64,000 bases of DNA from contig NZ_LXVX01000012.1 of assembly GCF_001650725.1 (NCBI RefSeq), positions 434,001 to 498,000 on the forward strand. Direction: 5' to 3'. A program made the translations under genes and the position numbers. The notes beneath the pieces were generated by a model, which did no database searches, was not told the DNA's origin, and was given only the letters and a program-made list of their open reading frames with translations. The DNA comes from Sphingobium sp. TCM1 (lineage in GTDB: Bacteria > Pseudomonadota > Alphaproteobacteria > Sphingomonadales > Sphingomonadaceae). Positions 43,377-52,416 of the stretch are shown piece by piece (position 1 is the stretch's first letter; every line of letters starts with the position of its first letter).

Positions 43377-43537
43377 GGGATGAACTCGTGGCGGAGATGA
43401 AGACTAGCCGCAGCGATAGGGGCTTAACGCCGAGCTGACCAGCCCCGCAATATAAGTTCGATAATAAGGATTATGTTAAATCCCGTCACGCCGTACAATG
43501 TCGTTCAGCTGTCCAGATCGCTGTCGGCTTTCGCGCG

Positions 43538-44854
43538 TCAATCCTCCCGGATCATGCTGTGCCGCGCCGTGTCCCGCATCCGCACATAGACGGTCAGCGA
43601 AATCGCGATCATCACCGTGACATAGACATAAAATGCCTCTTCATGGCCGGCCTGCTTGAACCACAGAGCGACCAGCTCAGCCGTCCCGCCGAACAGCGTG
43701 TTCGCAAGCGCATATGGCAGCGCCACGCCCAGCGCGCGGATATGCGCCGGGAACAGCTCGGCCTTCACTACCGCGTTGATCGACGTATAGCCCGTCACGA
43801 TGACCAGGCCCGCCATCACCAGCAATCCGGCCACCAGTGGATTGCGGGTTTCGGCCAGGGTCGCGAAGATCGGATAGGTCAGGAACATTCCAAGAACGCC
43901 AAAGCCGACCATCAGGGGCTTGCGCCCGATTCGGTCGGACAGCGCGCCGGCCACCGGCTGCAACAACATGAACAGGAACAAGGTCACCGCGTTGATCTGC
44001 GACGCTGTTTCCCGGCTCAGGCCGCTCGTGTTCACCAGGAATTTTTGCATGTAAATGCTGTAGGCGTAGAAAGCGATCGTCCCGCCCGCCGTCAGCAGCA
44101 TCACCGTCAACGTCTCGCGCGGATGCCGGGTGACGAGTTCCACAAAGCCGGACCTGGGCGCGCCCTCCGCCTTGGCCACCGCGAAGCTCTGCGTTTCCGA
44201 CAGGCCGCGCCGCAGCCAGAAGACGACGATCGCCAGCGCCCCGCCGATGAAGAAGGGTATCCGCCATCCCCAGGCGTCGAGTTGTGCTTCGCTGAGGGTC
44301 GCCTGGAGCAGCAACAACACGCAGATCGCAACCAGCTGGCCAGCGATCAAGGTTACATACTGGAAGCTGGAATAGAATCCGCGCCGGCTCTTGCCCGCCA
44401 TTTCCGACAGATAGGTGGCGCTCGCGCCATATTCGCCGCCGATCGACAGCCCCTGCATCAGCCGCGCCAGCACCAGCAGCAGCGGCGCGGCGACTCCGAT
44501 CGTCTCGTAACCGGGCGTGACGCCGATCAGCAGCGACCCGGCGCACATCAGCGCCACCGACAGGGTGAGCCCGCTCTTGCGCCCATGCCGGTCGGCATAG
44601 ACGCCCATCAGCCAGGCGCCGATCGGCCGCATCAGGAAGCCGACGGCGAAGATACCCGCCGCGCTCAGCAACTGCGCGGTGCGATCCTCGCTGGGGAAGA
44701 AATGCGGCGCGAAATAGAGGGTGAAGGCGGCATAGGCATACCAGTCATACCATTCCACCAGATTGCCGGTGGAACCGCCGATGATCGCCTTCAGCCGCTC
44801 GCGCTGTGTCGGGGCTTGCGGGGCCGAAGCACCCTGTCCTGCCGGTGACGTCAT
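43538..44854 (-). CDS. MFS transporter, metabolite:H+ symporter (KgtP/ProP-like)
   Basis: 438-aa inner-membrane transporter with twelve predicted helices. MHS-family features are IGGSTGNLVEWYDWYAYAAF at the N-terminus, the loop 2-3 motif GVYADRHGRKSGL, LSIGGEYGASATYL, and the second-half motif GALSDRIGRKPLM. Resemblance is to alpha-ketoglutarate permease KgtP, but other dicarboxylates or zwitterions cannot be excluded. The ATG at 44854 overlaps the retropepsin-like gene stop by 4 nt, so it appears to be the end of the long wall/replication operon. Confidence 0.9.
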   Translation of the reverse strand: MTSPAGQGASAPQAPTQRERLKAIIGGSTGNLVEWYDWYAYAAFTLYFAPHFFPSEDRTAQLLSAAGIFAVGFLMRPIGAWLMGVYADRHGRKSGLTLSVALMCAGSLLIGVTPGYETIGVAAPLLLVLARLMQGLSIGGEYGASATYLSEMAGKSRRGFYSSFQYVTLIAGQLVAICVLLLLQATLSEAQLDAWGWRIPFFIGGALAIVVFWLRRGLSETQSFAVAKAEGAPRSGFVELVTRHPRETLTVMLLTAGGTIAFYAYSIYMQKFLVNTSGLSRETASQINAVTLFLFMLLQPVAGALSDRIGRKPLMVGFGVLGMFLTYPIFATLAETRNPLVAGLLVMAGLVIVTGYTSINAVVKAELFPAHIRALGVALPYALANTLFGGTAELVALWFKQAGHEEAFYVYVTVMIAISLTVYVRMRDTARHSMIRED

Positions 44855-45480
44855 GGCGTCAGTACCATTTCCCCATTCTGCACGCCCCATTGGCGAAGGC
44901 GGGACAGCATGTTCATGCCGATCACGTTGACGTCGCCGAACGCGGGGGAAACGACGACGGGCAGGTCGGCTGCGCGGATCGGCCCGATCGCGAGCGTGGC
45001 AATGCTGGAGCGCCGCGCCTCCACCTTGCCGTTGGCGGTGGACATGATGACGCCGGGCGAGCCGACGTCATAGTTCAGCCCGGCCGCGCGCGCCGTGGTT
45101 TCGGACAAGGCGGTGAAGGTCGCGCCGCTATCGATGAGGAAGCGGGCGGGCGTACCGTTGATCGAGCCTTCGACCCAATAATGGCCATCGGGCGCCACGG
45201 GGACGCGCAGCGCCTGCCCTTCGGTCCGGGCGGGCGGCAGCGCGGATGGGGTTTCGCCGGGTGCGCCGACGCCGCCTTGCTCGGCCCATCGCCCGGTCAG
45301 ATAGCCTTGGTTCTGGGCGAATTTGAAGAGGCCCAGCAATCCGGCAAAGATCGCGACCCAGAGCAACGCCATGCGCAAAAGGCCGCCCCAGGCCAGACGC
45401 CGACCGATCAGCGAGGATGCGACCAGCATGATCGCCAGCACATACCAGATGATCGATGCCGTCTGATCCGTGCCGTCCAT
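44851..45480 (-). CDS. Membrane-anchored retropepsin-like aspartic protease (TIGR02281-type)
   Basis: 209-aa protein with two N-terminal transmembrane helices (about 10-25 and 38-58), a Gly/Pro linker, and a single retropepsin-type domain (about 95-205). The catalytic motif FLIDSGATFTAL has the DSG-A signature, and VNVIGMNMLSRL is the matching hydrophobic-Gly segment. As with viral retropepsins a dimer would be needed for activity; the domain probably faces the periplasm. ATG 45480 shares a TGATG with the MBL gene stop. Substrate unknown. Confidence 0.87.
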   Translation of the reverse strand: MDGTDQTASIIWYVLAIMLVASSLIGRRLAWGGLLRMALLWVAIFAGLLGLFKFAQNQGYLTGRWAEQGGVGAPGETPSALPPARTEGQALRVPVAPDGHYWVEGSINGTPARFLIDSGATFTALSETTARAAGLNYDVGSPGVIMSTANGKVEARRSSIATLAIGPIRAADLPVVVSPAFGDVNVIGMNMLSRLRQWGVQNGEMVLTP

Positions 45481-46265
45481 CAAGCCCCCTGCCCGTTCAA
45501 TTCGACCACCATGCCATCATAGCCCGGCTCTACGCCATTGGGGAGGGTGCCGCACAGGGTCGCATAATCCATGCTCTGGTCCATGTGCGTCAGGATCGCA
45601 CGGCCCGGCCGGGCGGCGGCGATGGCGTCCAGTGTCAGCGCGAGATGGGGGTGGGTCGGATGAGGCTTTTCCCGCAACGCATCCACCACCCAGATGTCCA
45701 ATCCGTCATACAGCGCCAGCATGTCCGGCGTCATGGCATGGAAATCAGTAGCATAGCCGATGGAGTGGCCATCATGACGGAAACGAAAGCCGGTCGACCA
45801 GATGTCGCCATGGGGCTGATCGACGCAGGCAATGTCGATGTCGCCGATCCGCAGCCCGTCGGGCAGGACATGGGCGTCGATCGTGGGATGATAGCCATTC
45901 GCGCCTTCGAAGGCATAGGCGAAGCGGCGCTGGAGCAGCTTTAGCGTCTGTGCCCGCGCATAGCCCGGAACGGGACTGCGGCGGTGGTGGTAGATTTGCC
46001 GGACATCATCCAGGCCGTGGCTATGGTCGGCATGGTCGTGCGTCCACAGGATCGCGTCGATATGAACGACATCGGCCGCCAGCAATTGCGCGCGCAGGTC
46101 AGGCGAGGTGTCGACCAGGAGGCGGGTCGTCGGGCTTTCGACCAGGATCGAAACGCGCGTCCGCCGGTTCTTCGGTTCGGCGGGATCGCACTCGCCCCAG
46201 TCATTGCCGATCCGGGGAACCCCCGACGACGTGCCGCTGCCGAGGATCGTGAGTTTCAGGCTCAT
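45480..46265 (-). CDS. MBL-fold metallo-hydrolase, PhnP-like
   Basis: 261-aa metallo-beta-lactamase-fold hydrolase. Metal motif THDHADHSHGLDD (H-x-H-x-D-H), further ligands near DFHAMTP and the C-terminal TLTHMDQ-type segment reading AILTHMDQS. The N-terminal LTILGSGTSSGVPRIG and the CDP segment resemble PhnP and related cyclic phosphodiesterases. No phosphonate genes are nearby, so a general cyclic-nucleotide or phosphodiester role is likelier than phosphonate use. Coupled to tatD (4-nt overlap) upstream and to the protease downstream. Confidence 0.9.
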   Translation of the reverse strand: MSLKLTILGSGTSSGVPRIGNDWGECDPAEPKNRRTRVSILVESPTTRLLVDTSPDLRAQLLAADVVHIDAILWTHDHADHSHGLDDVRQIYHHRRSPVPGYARAQTLKLLQRRFAYAFEGANGYHPTIDAHVLPDGLRIGDIDIACVDQPHGDIWSTGFRFRHDGHSIGYATDFHAMTPDMLALYDGLDIWVVDALREKPHPTHPHLALTLDAIAAARPGRAILTHMDQSMDYATLCGTLPNGVEPGYDGMVVELNGQGA

Positions 46266-47035
46266 GCGACCTTCGAGAAGAGGGCGCGGAAATTGGCCGA
46301 TGTCGCGGCCGCCAGTTCCTCAACGCTTTCGCGGCGCAGGGTGGCGAGGAATTGGGCGGTATCGGCGACATAGGCAGGCTCGCACGGCCTGCCGCGATGC
46401 GGCACCGGCGCGAGGAAGGGGGAATCGGTTTCCACCAGCAGCCGGTCGATCGGCAGACGGGCCGCCGTTTCCTGCAAATCTTTCGCGTTCTTGAAGGTCA
46501 CGATACCCGAAATGCTGATGTAGAAGCCCAGTTCCATCGCCGCGTCGGCAAAGGCACCGCTGGCGGTGAAGCAATGGATGACGCCGCCATAGGCGCCCTT
46601 CCCCATCTCGTCGCGCATGATGGCGAGCGTATCATCCTCCGCGTCGCGGGTATGGACGATCAGCGGCAGGCCGGTCTCACGGCACGCGGCGATGTGGGAA
46701 CGAAAGCTGTTCTGCTGCCGTTCGCGGTCACTATGGTCGTAATAATAGTCGAGCCCCGTCTCGCCGATACCGACGACGCGGGGATGCGCGGCGCGCGCGA
46801 CCAGTTTGGCGGTGTCGACATGGGGATGCTCGTCGGCTTCATGGGGATGGATGCCGACCGTGGCCCAGACATCCGGTTCGCGCACCGCGGTATCGAGCAC
46901 CGCGTCCCATTCGCTTTCGCGCGTGGCGATATTGAGCATCAGCCCGACGCCGCGCGCACGTGCCCGTTCCAGCACATTGGCCTGATCCTCGATCAAGCCT
47001 TTGTAATTCAGGTGACAATGGCTGTCGATTAACAT
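46262..47035 (-). CDS. tatD: TatD family metal-dependent deoxyribonuclease
   Basis: 257-aa TIM-barrel hydrolase. Metal ligands: DSHCHL at residues 4-9, GIGETGLDYYYD with Glu, the VIHTRDA-like segment LIVHTRDAEDD, and HCFTASG, LVETDSPFLAP. The TatD family (YcfH branch) acts as a DNase in repair or quality control. Start at ATG 47035, 4 nt after the metG stop. metG-tatD-MBL order is common in proteobacteria. Confidence 0.94.
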   Translation of the reverse strand: MLIDSHCHLNYKGLIEDQANVLERARARGVGLMLNIATRESEWDAVLDTAVREPDVWATVGIHPHEADEHPHVDTAKLVARAAHPRVVGIGETGLDYYYDHSDRERQQNSFRSHIAACRETGLPLIVHTRDAEDDTLAIMRDEMGKGAYGGVIHCFTASGAFADAAMELGFYISISGIVTFKNAKDLQETAARLPIDRLLVETDSPFLAPVPHRGRPCEPAYVADTAQFLATLRRESVEELAAATSANFRALFSKVA

Positions 47036-47039
47036 GGCG

Positions 47040-48608
47040 TCAGACGTCCGCTTCGGCCAGGTCGAGGCGTGGGAAGAGCGGCTTGGGGGCGGCAAGCAGG
47101 AAATCGCTATCGGCCAGCGGCGAATACCAGTGATCGCCGATCGCCGCATAGCCGCGCTTGTCGGCCGGCACGCCCATATGATCGAGCAACGCGGCGGCGC
47201 TCGCCGGGATGACCGGCAGGATCGCGACCGCCAGCTGGGCGATCGCGATATAGAGCGTCGCCAGCACCGTCTCCATCCGCTCGGGATCGGTCTTGCGCAG
47301 CGCCCACGGTGCCTGCGCGTCGATATATTGGTTGCAGGCGAAACAGGCGCGCAGCCAAGCCTCGATCGCGACGCTCGGCGCGAGATCGGCGAAGGCGGCG
47401 GGCATGTCGGTGCGGATCGTCTTGTCGAGCAGCGCGAACAGCTCGCGGTCGGCGGCGTCATGCCCATCGACCGCAGGCAGGCGACCGTCCAGATTCTTGG
47501 CGATGAAGCTCAAGGTCCGCTGGGCCAGATTGCCGAAGGCATTGCCGAGGTCGCTGTTCGCCCGCTGGACGATCGCTTCCGCGCTATAGCTGCCGTCATT
47601 GCCGAAGGTCACTTCGGACAGCAGGAAATAGCGCAACTGGTCCACGCCGAAACGGTCGGCCAGTTCCATCGGATCGGCGACGTTCCCCAGCGACTTGGAC
47701 ATTTTTTCGCCGCGGTTGAGCAGGAAACCGTGGCCGAATACCTGCTTTGGCAACGGCAGCTTCGCGCTCATCAGAAAAGCCGGCCAGTAAACTGTATGAA
47801 AACGCACGATATCCTTGCCGATGATGTGCGTTATGTCGCCGCCCTCAGCCCAATAGCGCGCCATCCGAGATGCATCGTCGGGATAACCGCAGCCGGTCAG
47901 ATAGTTGGTGAGCGCGTCGACCCAGACATACATGACATGGCCATCCGATCCTGGCACCTTGACGCCCCAGTCGAAGCTGGTCCGCGAGACGCTGAGGTCG
48001 GACAGGCCGCCCTCCACGAAGCGGAGGATTTCATTGCGGCGGCTGTCGGGCTGGATGAAGTCAGGCTGGCTTTCGTATAGCGCCAGCAGTTGGTCCTGAT
48101 AGGCGGAAAGGCGGAAGAACCAGCTTTCCTCGACCGTCCATTCGACTGGCGTACCCTGGGGGGACAGCTTGACGCCGCCTTCTCCTTCCGTAATTTCCTT
48201 TTCGTCGTAAAAAGCTTCGTCGCGGACCGAATACCAGCCTTCGTAGCGGCCGAGATACAGGTCGCCGCTGGCCTCCATCGCCTGCCAGATCGCCTGGCTG
48301 GCGCGGTGATGATCCGGTTCGCTGGTGCGGATGAAGCGATCATAGCTGATATTCAGCCTGTCGTTCATATCCTTGAAATAAGACGCCATTTCATCCGCAA
48401 GTTCGCGCGGCTCGATACCGCGTCCACGCGCCGTCTGGGCCATTTTCAGCCCATGTTCGTCAGTGCCGGTCTGGAAGAAGACGTCGCGGCCCATCATCCG
48501 CTGGAAGCGGGCGACCGCGTCGGTCGCGATCACCTCATAGGCGTGGCCGATATGGGGCCGGCCGTTAGGATAGGAAATGGCGGTGGTGATGGTGAAGGGC
48601 TTGGACAT
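47040..48608 (-). CDS. metG: Methionyl-tRNA synthetase
   Basis: 522-aa class I tRNA synthetase. The HIGH-like signature is PHIGHAYE near residue 18, and KMSKS lies in GEKMSKSLGN. The connecting peptide (about residues 115-165, from EGWYSVRDEAFYDEKE on) has no CxxC pairs, so this is the zinc-knuckle-less form, and the C-terminal tRNA-binding domain of E. coli MetRS is missing. Both traits are common in alphaproteobacteria. Lies 41 nt after holB and 4 nt before tatD. Confidence 0.96.
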   Translation of the reverse strand: MSKPFTITTAISYPNGRPHIGHAYEVIATDAVARFQRMMGRDVFFQTGTDEHGLKMAQTARGRGIEPRELADEMASYFKDMNDRLNISYDRFIRTSEPDHHRASQAIWQAMEASGDLYLGRYEGWYSVRDEAFYDEKEITEGEGGVKLSPQGTPVEWTVEESWFFRLSAYQDQLLALYESQPDFIQPDSRRNEILRFVEGGLSDLSVSRTSFDWGVKVPGSDGHVMYVWVDALTNYLTGCGYPDDASRMARYWAEGGDITHIIGKDIVRFHTVYWPAFLMSAKLPLPKQVFGHGFLLNRGEKMSKSLGNVADPMELADRFGVDQLRYFLLSEVTFGNDGSYSAEAIVQRANSDLGNAFGNLAQRTLSFIAKNLDGRLPAVDGHDAADRELFALLDKTIRTDMPAAFADLAPSVAIEAWLRACFACNQYIDAQAPWALRKTDPERMETVLATLYIAIAQLAVAILPVIPASAAALLDHMGVPADKRGYAAIGDHWYSPLADSDFLLAAPKPLFPRLDLAEADV

Positions 48609-48649
48609 GGCGCTTCCCTACCCGCAGTTCGCGCCGTCGCAAAGCCGCT

Positions 48650-49621
48650 TTATGCCCCCTTTGGCGCCAGCGCCGCAACGTGCCCGGACAGTTCGAACAC
48701 CACCGCGGCCGGATCGAGCGACAGGATCACCGCGCCGCCCGCCAGATGCCGCGCCTTCTCCCAATGGTCGAGCGCCTGGCCGAGCGCGGGCCCGTGCCGC
48801 GTCCGCGCCGCCTGCGCGATGAAGGCAGGCGCACGTTCCAGAAAGGCCTCATAGCGCGGCTTGGCCGATTTGAGCGCCAGCGCCTTGGCCAGCGCCAGCC
48901 TTTGACGATTGCCCGGATCACCCTGCATCGCGAGACTCGTCAGCGTCTGTTCGATTTCCGAGAGGTTGAGGCCGGCAAAACGCAGCGCCTGCCCCGGCGA
49001 ACCCTCGCCTGCCCGCACCAGCGCGTCGATCTCCTGTGGTGACAGCCTTTCGTCGCTGGCCTTCAACACCGCCCGCATCGTCGCCGCATCGAGCGGATCG
49101 AAGCGCAGGGTGCGGCACCGCGATCGGATCGTGGGCAGCAGTCGCCCCGGCGCATGGCTGACCAGCAGGAACAGCATGTCGGCCGGCGGCTCCTCCAGCG
49201 TCTTGAGCAGCGCGTTGGCCGCGCCCCGCTCCAGATCGTCGGCGCTGTCGATAACCACCACCCGGCGGTTCGACAGCGAAGGGGCGGACTGGATCAGCCT
49301 TTGCAGCCCCCGCACCTGATCGACGCTGATGTTGCGTGCGGTCCCGGTTTCCTTCTCCAGTGGCGCCAGTTCGGCATAATCGGGATGCGCGGTCGCTTCG
49401 ATCAGCCGCCGGATCGGGTGATTTTCCGGTACGGACAACCCCTCCCCCCCGATCAGCGGCCCGGCGGCGTCCGCCAGCAGCCGCAGCGCCAGTGCCCTTG
49501 CAAAGCTGCCCTTGCCGACACCTCTTGGACCAGCGAAAATCCAGCCATGGTGCATCCGTCCGCCGCGCGCGGCGGCGATCAGCATATCGGCTTGCGCGTC
49601 ATGGCCCAGAAGTGACGTCAT
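48650..49621 (-). CDS. holB: DNA polymerase III subunit delta prime
   Basis: 323-aa clamp-loader subunit. AAA+ features: GWIFAGPRGVGKGSFA (P-loop with Gly/Lys), the segment VVVIDSADDLERGAANALLKTLEEPP, and LVSHAPGRLLPTIRSRCRTL, the sensor-1 SRC motif. The zinc-binding cysteine cluster of E. coli delta prime is not obvious. It overlaps tmk by 4 nt. Acts with DnaX and HolA to load the beta clamp. Confidence 0.95.
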   Translation of the reverse strand: MTSLLGHDAQADMLIAAARGGRMHHGWIFAGPRGVGKGSFARALALRLLADAAGPLIGGEGLSVPENHPIRRLIEATAHPDYAELAPLEKETGTARNISVDQVRGLQRLIQSAPSLSNRRVVVIDSADDLERGAANALLKTLEEPPADMLFLLVSHAPGRLLPTIRSRCRTLRFDPLDAATMRAVLKASDERLSPQEIDALVRAGEGSPGQALRFAGLNLSEIEQTLTSLAMQGDPGNRQRLALAKALALKSAKPRYEAFLERAPAFIAQAARTRHGPALGQALDHWEKARHLAGGAVILSLDPAAVVFELSGHVAALAPKGA

Positions 49622-50271
49622 GGCAGCAGGTCTACGATCGCGTCGAACAGTCGCCCGGTCACGGCCTCGGGCGGACCAGCCGCGTCGACGGCACGGACCC
49701 GCTCGCCTTCCTCGCGGGCGAACCGGGTGAAGGCGTCGGCCACGGCGCGATGGAAATCACTTGCCCGCCCGCCGATTCGGTCCGCCGCATCGCCGTCGCG
49801 CGCCTTGGCCCGGCCGGTCGCTTCGGCCTCGGGCAGGGTCAGCAGCAAGGTGCGGTCGGGCAGGAAGCCCGCGCTCCCGATCCGGTGCAGCATCAATATG
49901 TCAGCGTCGGTAAGGTCGCCCTGCCCCTGATAGGCGCGACTGGAATCCAGGAAGCGGTCGGACAATATCCAGGCGCCCCGCGCCAGCGCCGGGCGGATCG
50001 TCTTTTCGACATGGTCCGCGCGCGCAGCCGCGAACAGCAGCGCCTCGGCGCGCGGGCTCCAGCGATCGGCGCCCCCGGTCAGCAGCAGCGCGCGGATCGC
50101 CTCCGCCCCTTCGCTGCCCCCCGGTTCGCGCGTCTCGACCACTTCCAGTCCGCGCGCGCGCAATGCCGCCGCCAGCGCACGAAGCTGTGTCGACTTGCCC
50201 GCGCCCTCGCCGCCTTCCAGCGTGATGAACCGCCCTTGGTTCAAGCGAAGAGCGACTTCAGGCCGTTCCAC
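49618..50271 (-). CDS. tmk: Thymidylate kinase
   Basis: 217-aa dTMP kinase. P-loop GGEGAGKSTQ, the TREPGG motif, DRFLDSSRAYQG, and a lid region with RAKARDGDAADRI-type basic residues. The listed start is a GTG at 50271, overlapping dacA by 31 nt. A TTG at 50244 would give a 208-aa product whose P-loop distance (residue 10) matches E. coli Tmk and a 4-nt overlap with dacA like other junctions here, so the true start may be there. tmk-holB pairing is widely conserved. Confidence 0.94.
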   Translation of the reverse strand: MERPEVALRLNQGRFITLEGGEGAGKSTQLRALAAALRARGLEVVETREPGGSEGAEAIRALLLTGGADRWSPRAEALLFAAARADHVEKTIRPALARGAWILSDRFLDSSRAYQGQGDLTDADILMLHRIGSAGFLPDRTLLLTLPEAEATGRAKARDGDAADRIGGRASDFHRAVADAFTRFAREEGERVRAVDAAGPPEAVTGRLFDAIVDLLP

Positions 50272-51404
50272 AGGCGACCGAAGATGCCGGCCTCCGCGAC
50301 CTCCTCACCGGCAACCAGCGGCATGATCTGCGGCGGCGTGTCCGGCGTCTGGACGATGAGCTGGGCGATCTGCTGCCCCTTCGCGATCGGCGCCTTGATC
50401 GGGCCGGTGTAGACGACCTTCACCTGCACATTGGCCGACGCGGTGCGCGGCAGGGTGACGGCCAAATTCTGTGGTGCGACCAGCGGCACACTCATCGCGC
50501 TGCCCAGTTGCACCTCCGCCGTCTCGACGGTCTGGCCCTTCTTGAACAGAGGCTGGGCCTTCCACGCCTTGAAGCCCCAATCCATGAAGCGCACCGATTC
50601 AGCGATGCGGCCGTTGAAGCTGGTCAGGCCCGCGACCACCATCACCAGGCGGCGGCCATCCTGTTCGGCCGAGCCGGTGAAGCCGAATCCGGCTTCCTGA
50701 GTATGGCCGGTCTTGAGGCCGTCCGCGCCGGCGATCTTGCCCAGGATCGGGTTGCGATTGCCCTGGGCGATGTCAGCGCCGCCCAGGGTCTTGCCCCAGG
50801 TGAAGGACCGGGTGGCATAAAATTTCTTGTAGAGGTCGGGCGTCTCCTCGACCGTCGCCTGGGCCAGCTTGGCCAGATCCTCGGCGGTGACATAGGTCAC
50901 GCCTTCATCCGGCCAGCCGTTGCTGGTGCCGAAATGGCTGTTCTTGAGGCCCAGCCGCTTGGCTTCCTCATTCATCGCCGCGACGAAGGCCTGCTCGGTC
51001 CCGGCGATGCCTTCGGCCAGCACTACGCAGGCATCGTTACCCGACAGTGTGACGATGCCGTGCAGCAGATTTTCCACCGAAACCTGCTCTCCAGCCGAGA
51101 GGAACATGGTCGATCCCGCCTGCGGCCCATGCCACTGCTTCCATGTCTCCGGGCGGACGGTGAATTTGGTGTCGAGCTTCAATTCGCCCTTCTGGATCAG
51201 GCGGAACGCGACATGGGCCGTCATCATCTTCGCCATGGAGGCAGGCGGCATCCGGGTCTGCCCCCCCTTGTCGTACAACACCGCCCCGGACGACAGATCC
51301 TTCATATAGGCGATCGGCGCTTCGCTGGTGTAGGGCGGCGCGGCCGCGATCAGCGGCTGGGCCAGCAGCCCGACGGCAAGGAGGAGGGCAACGCTTTTCT
51401 TCAT
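50241..51404 (-). CDS. dacA: D-alanyl-D-alanine carboxypeptidase (PBP5/6 family)
   Basis: 387-aa exported penicillin-binding protein trimming peptidoglycan pentapeptides. Signal peptide 1-21 (ends LIAAA); active-site SxxK at Ser56-Lys59 (PASMAKMM), the SGND (SxN) motif in TLSGNDACV, and KTG in LKTGHTQEAG. A PBP5 C-terminal beta domain and an amphipathic C-terminal anchor helix (FGRLWNGLKSLF) follow. I start at the ATG at 51404; the frame to 51656 extends into the intergenic and rlpA region without signal character. Sits between rlpA and tmk. Confidence 0.95.
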   Translation of the reverse strand: MKKSVALLLAVGLLAQPLIAAAPPYTSEAPIAYMKDLSSGAVLYDKGGQTRMPPASMAKMMTAHVAFRLIQKGELKLDTKFTVRPETWKQWHGPQAGSTMFLSAGEQVSVENLLHGIVTLSGNDACVVLAEGIAGTEQAFVAAMNEEAKRLGLKNSHFGTSNGWPDEGVTYVTAEDLAKLAQATVEETPDLYKKFYATRSFTWGKTLGGADIAQGNRNPILGKIAGADGLKTGHTQEAGFGFTGSAEQDGRRLVMVVAGLTSFNGRIAESVRFMDWGFKAWKAQPLFKKGQTVETAEVQLGSAMSVPLVAPQNLAVTLPRTASANVQVKVVYTGPIKAPIAKGQQIAQLIVQTPDTPPQIMPLVAGEEVAEAGIFGRLWNGLKSLFA

Positions 51405-51450
51405 CGGGGACTGCCTTCGAACAAGATGGAATCGCTTCGATGCGCGATGC

Positions 51451-52416
51451 CTATCGCGCGTCATTAGCCATGATGCGGACATTCTCAAAGCCCTTGGCGG
51501 TTGCCGTGCGCAGGCCGGCCTGCGCGGCCTGGCGCGTCGGATAGGGGCCGAAGCGCACGCGCCACAAGCTTCCGGCCCGTTCGGCCCTGGCGCCCATGCT
51601 ACTCGCGAGCGTTTCGGCCCGTTCCTGCGATGAAAAGGCGCCGACCTGCACGACATAGCCGCCCTTGCCCGCCAGGGTTGCCACCGTGGGTGCGGCGGGC
51701 CTGGCCGCCGGGGCCGCCAGAGGGGATTTCAGCGGAAGGCGCGGCGTCGGCTTGTCGAAATCAGCGCCCGGCCGGGGCGCCGAGGCCGCCGCTGAGGCGA
51801 TCGGGGGCTGAGGTGGTGACGGCGGGGCTACCGGCCTAGCGGAAAGTTTGCTCCTGAGCGCCTTGAGCAAGGCAGGCGGCGTTTCCAGCCGGTCGGCGGC
51901 GCGGCCGTGGGCGCGGAGCGCAGCGCGCTCCTGTTCGGGCGGATTGACCCGCCGCACGCGCACGGGGAATGGCCCATCACCGACGCCGAGTTGCGCTGCG
52001 GCGCCGGATGACAGGGCGATCACCTGGTCGCCACGCATCGGTCCCCGATCATTGACACGCACCAATATCGTCCTGCCGCTGTCGAGCGCCGTCACCTCGA
52101 CATAGCTGGGCAGGGGCAAGGTCTTGTGCGCGGCACCGACCGCTGAAGACACGAAGGCTTCGCCATTGGCCGTCGCCTTCCCCAGGCTGCCGCTGTCCGA
52201 GATGCCGGCATAGCCGACTTCGTCATAATGGACCGGATCGGCCGGCGTGTAGGTCGTACCGGCAACGACATAGGGCTCGCCCAGCAGGACCGGCGCATCC
52301 GCGACCATCCGGCCTGACGGCGGCGTTACGGTCTTTTTCGGCTGCGCCGCCAGCGCGCTACAAGCCATTGCCAGCATCAAGGCGGCTGCCGCGCGCCCGC
52401 TATTGTTTGACCGCAT
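51451..52416 (-). CDS. rlpA: RlpA-like septal lytic transglycosylase with SPOR domain
   Basis: 321-aa exported protein: signal peptide about 1-24, a double-psi beta-barrel (about 55-160) with GYAGISDSGSLG, GEAF, and VRVNDRGPMRGDQVIALS, whose Asp corresponds to the catalytic region, then a Pro/Ala-rich linker, and a SPOR domain (about 245-321: YVVQVGAFSSQERAETLA). RlpA cleaves naked glycan strands at division sites, to which SPOR targets it. The ATG at 52416 overlaps the mltB end by 17 nt; the gene follows mltB, another lytic enzyme. Confidence 0.93.
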   Translation of the reverse strand: MRSNNSGRAAAALMLAMACSALAAQPKKTVTPPSGRMVADAPVLLGEPYVVAGTTYTPADPVHYDEVGYAGISDSGSLGKATANGEAFVSSAVGAAHKTLPLPSYVEVTALDSGRTILVRVNDRGPMRGDQVIALSSGAAAQLGVGDGPFPVRVRRVNPPEQERAALRAHGRAADRLETPPALLKALRSKLSARPVAPPSPPQPPIASAAASAPRPGADFDKPTPRLPLKSPLAAPAARPAAPTVATLAGKGGYVVQVGAFSSQERAETLASSMGARAERAGSLWRVRFGPYPTRQAAQAGLRTATAKGFENVRIMANDAR

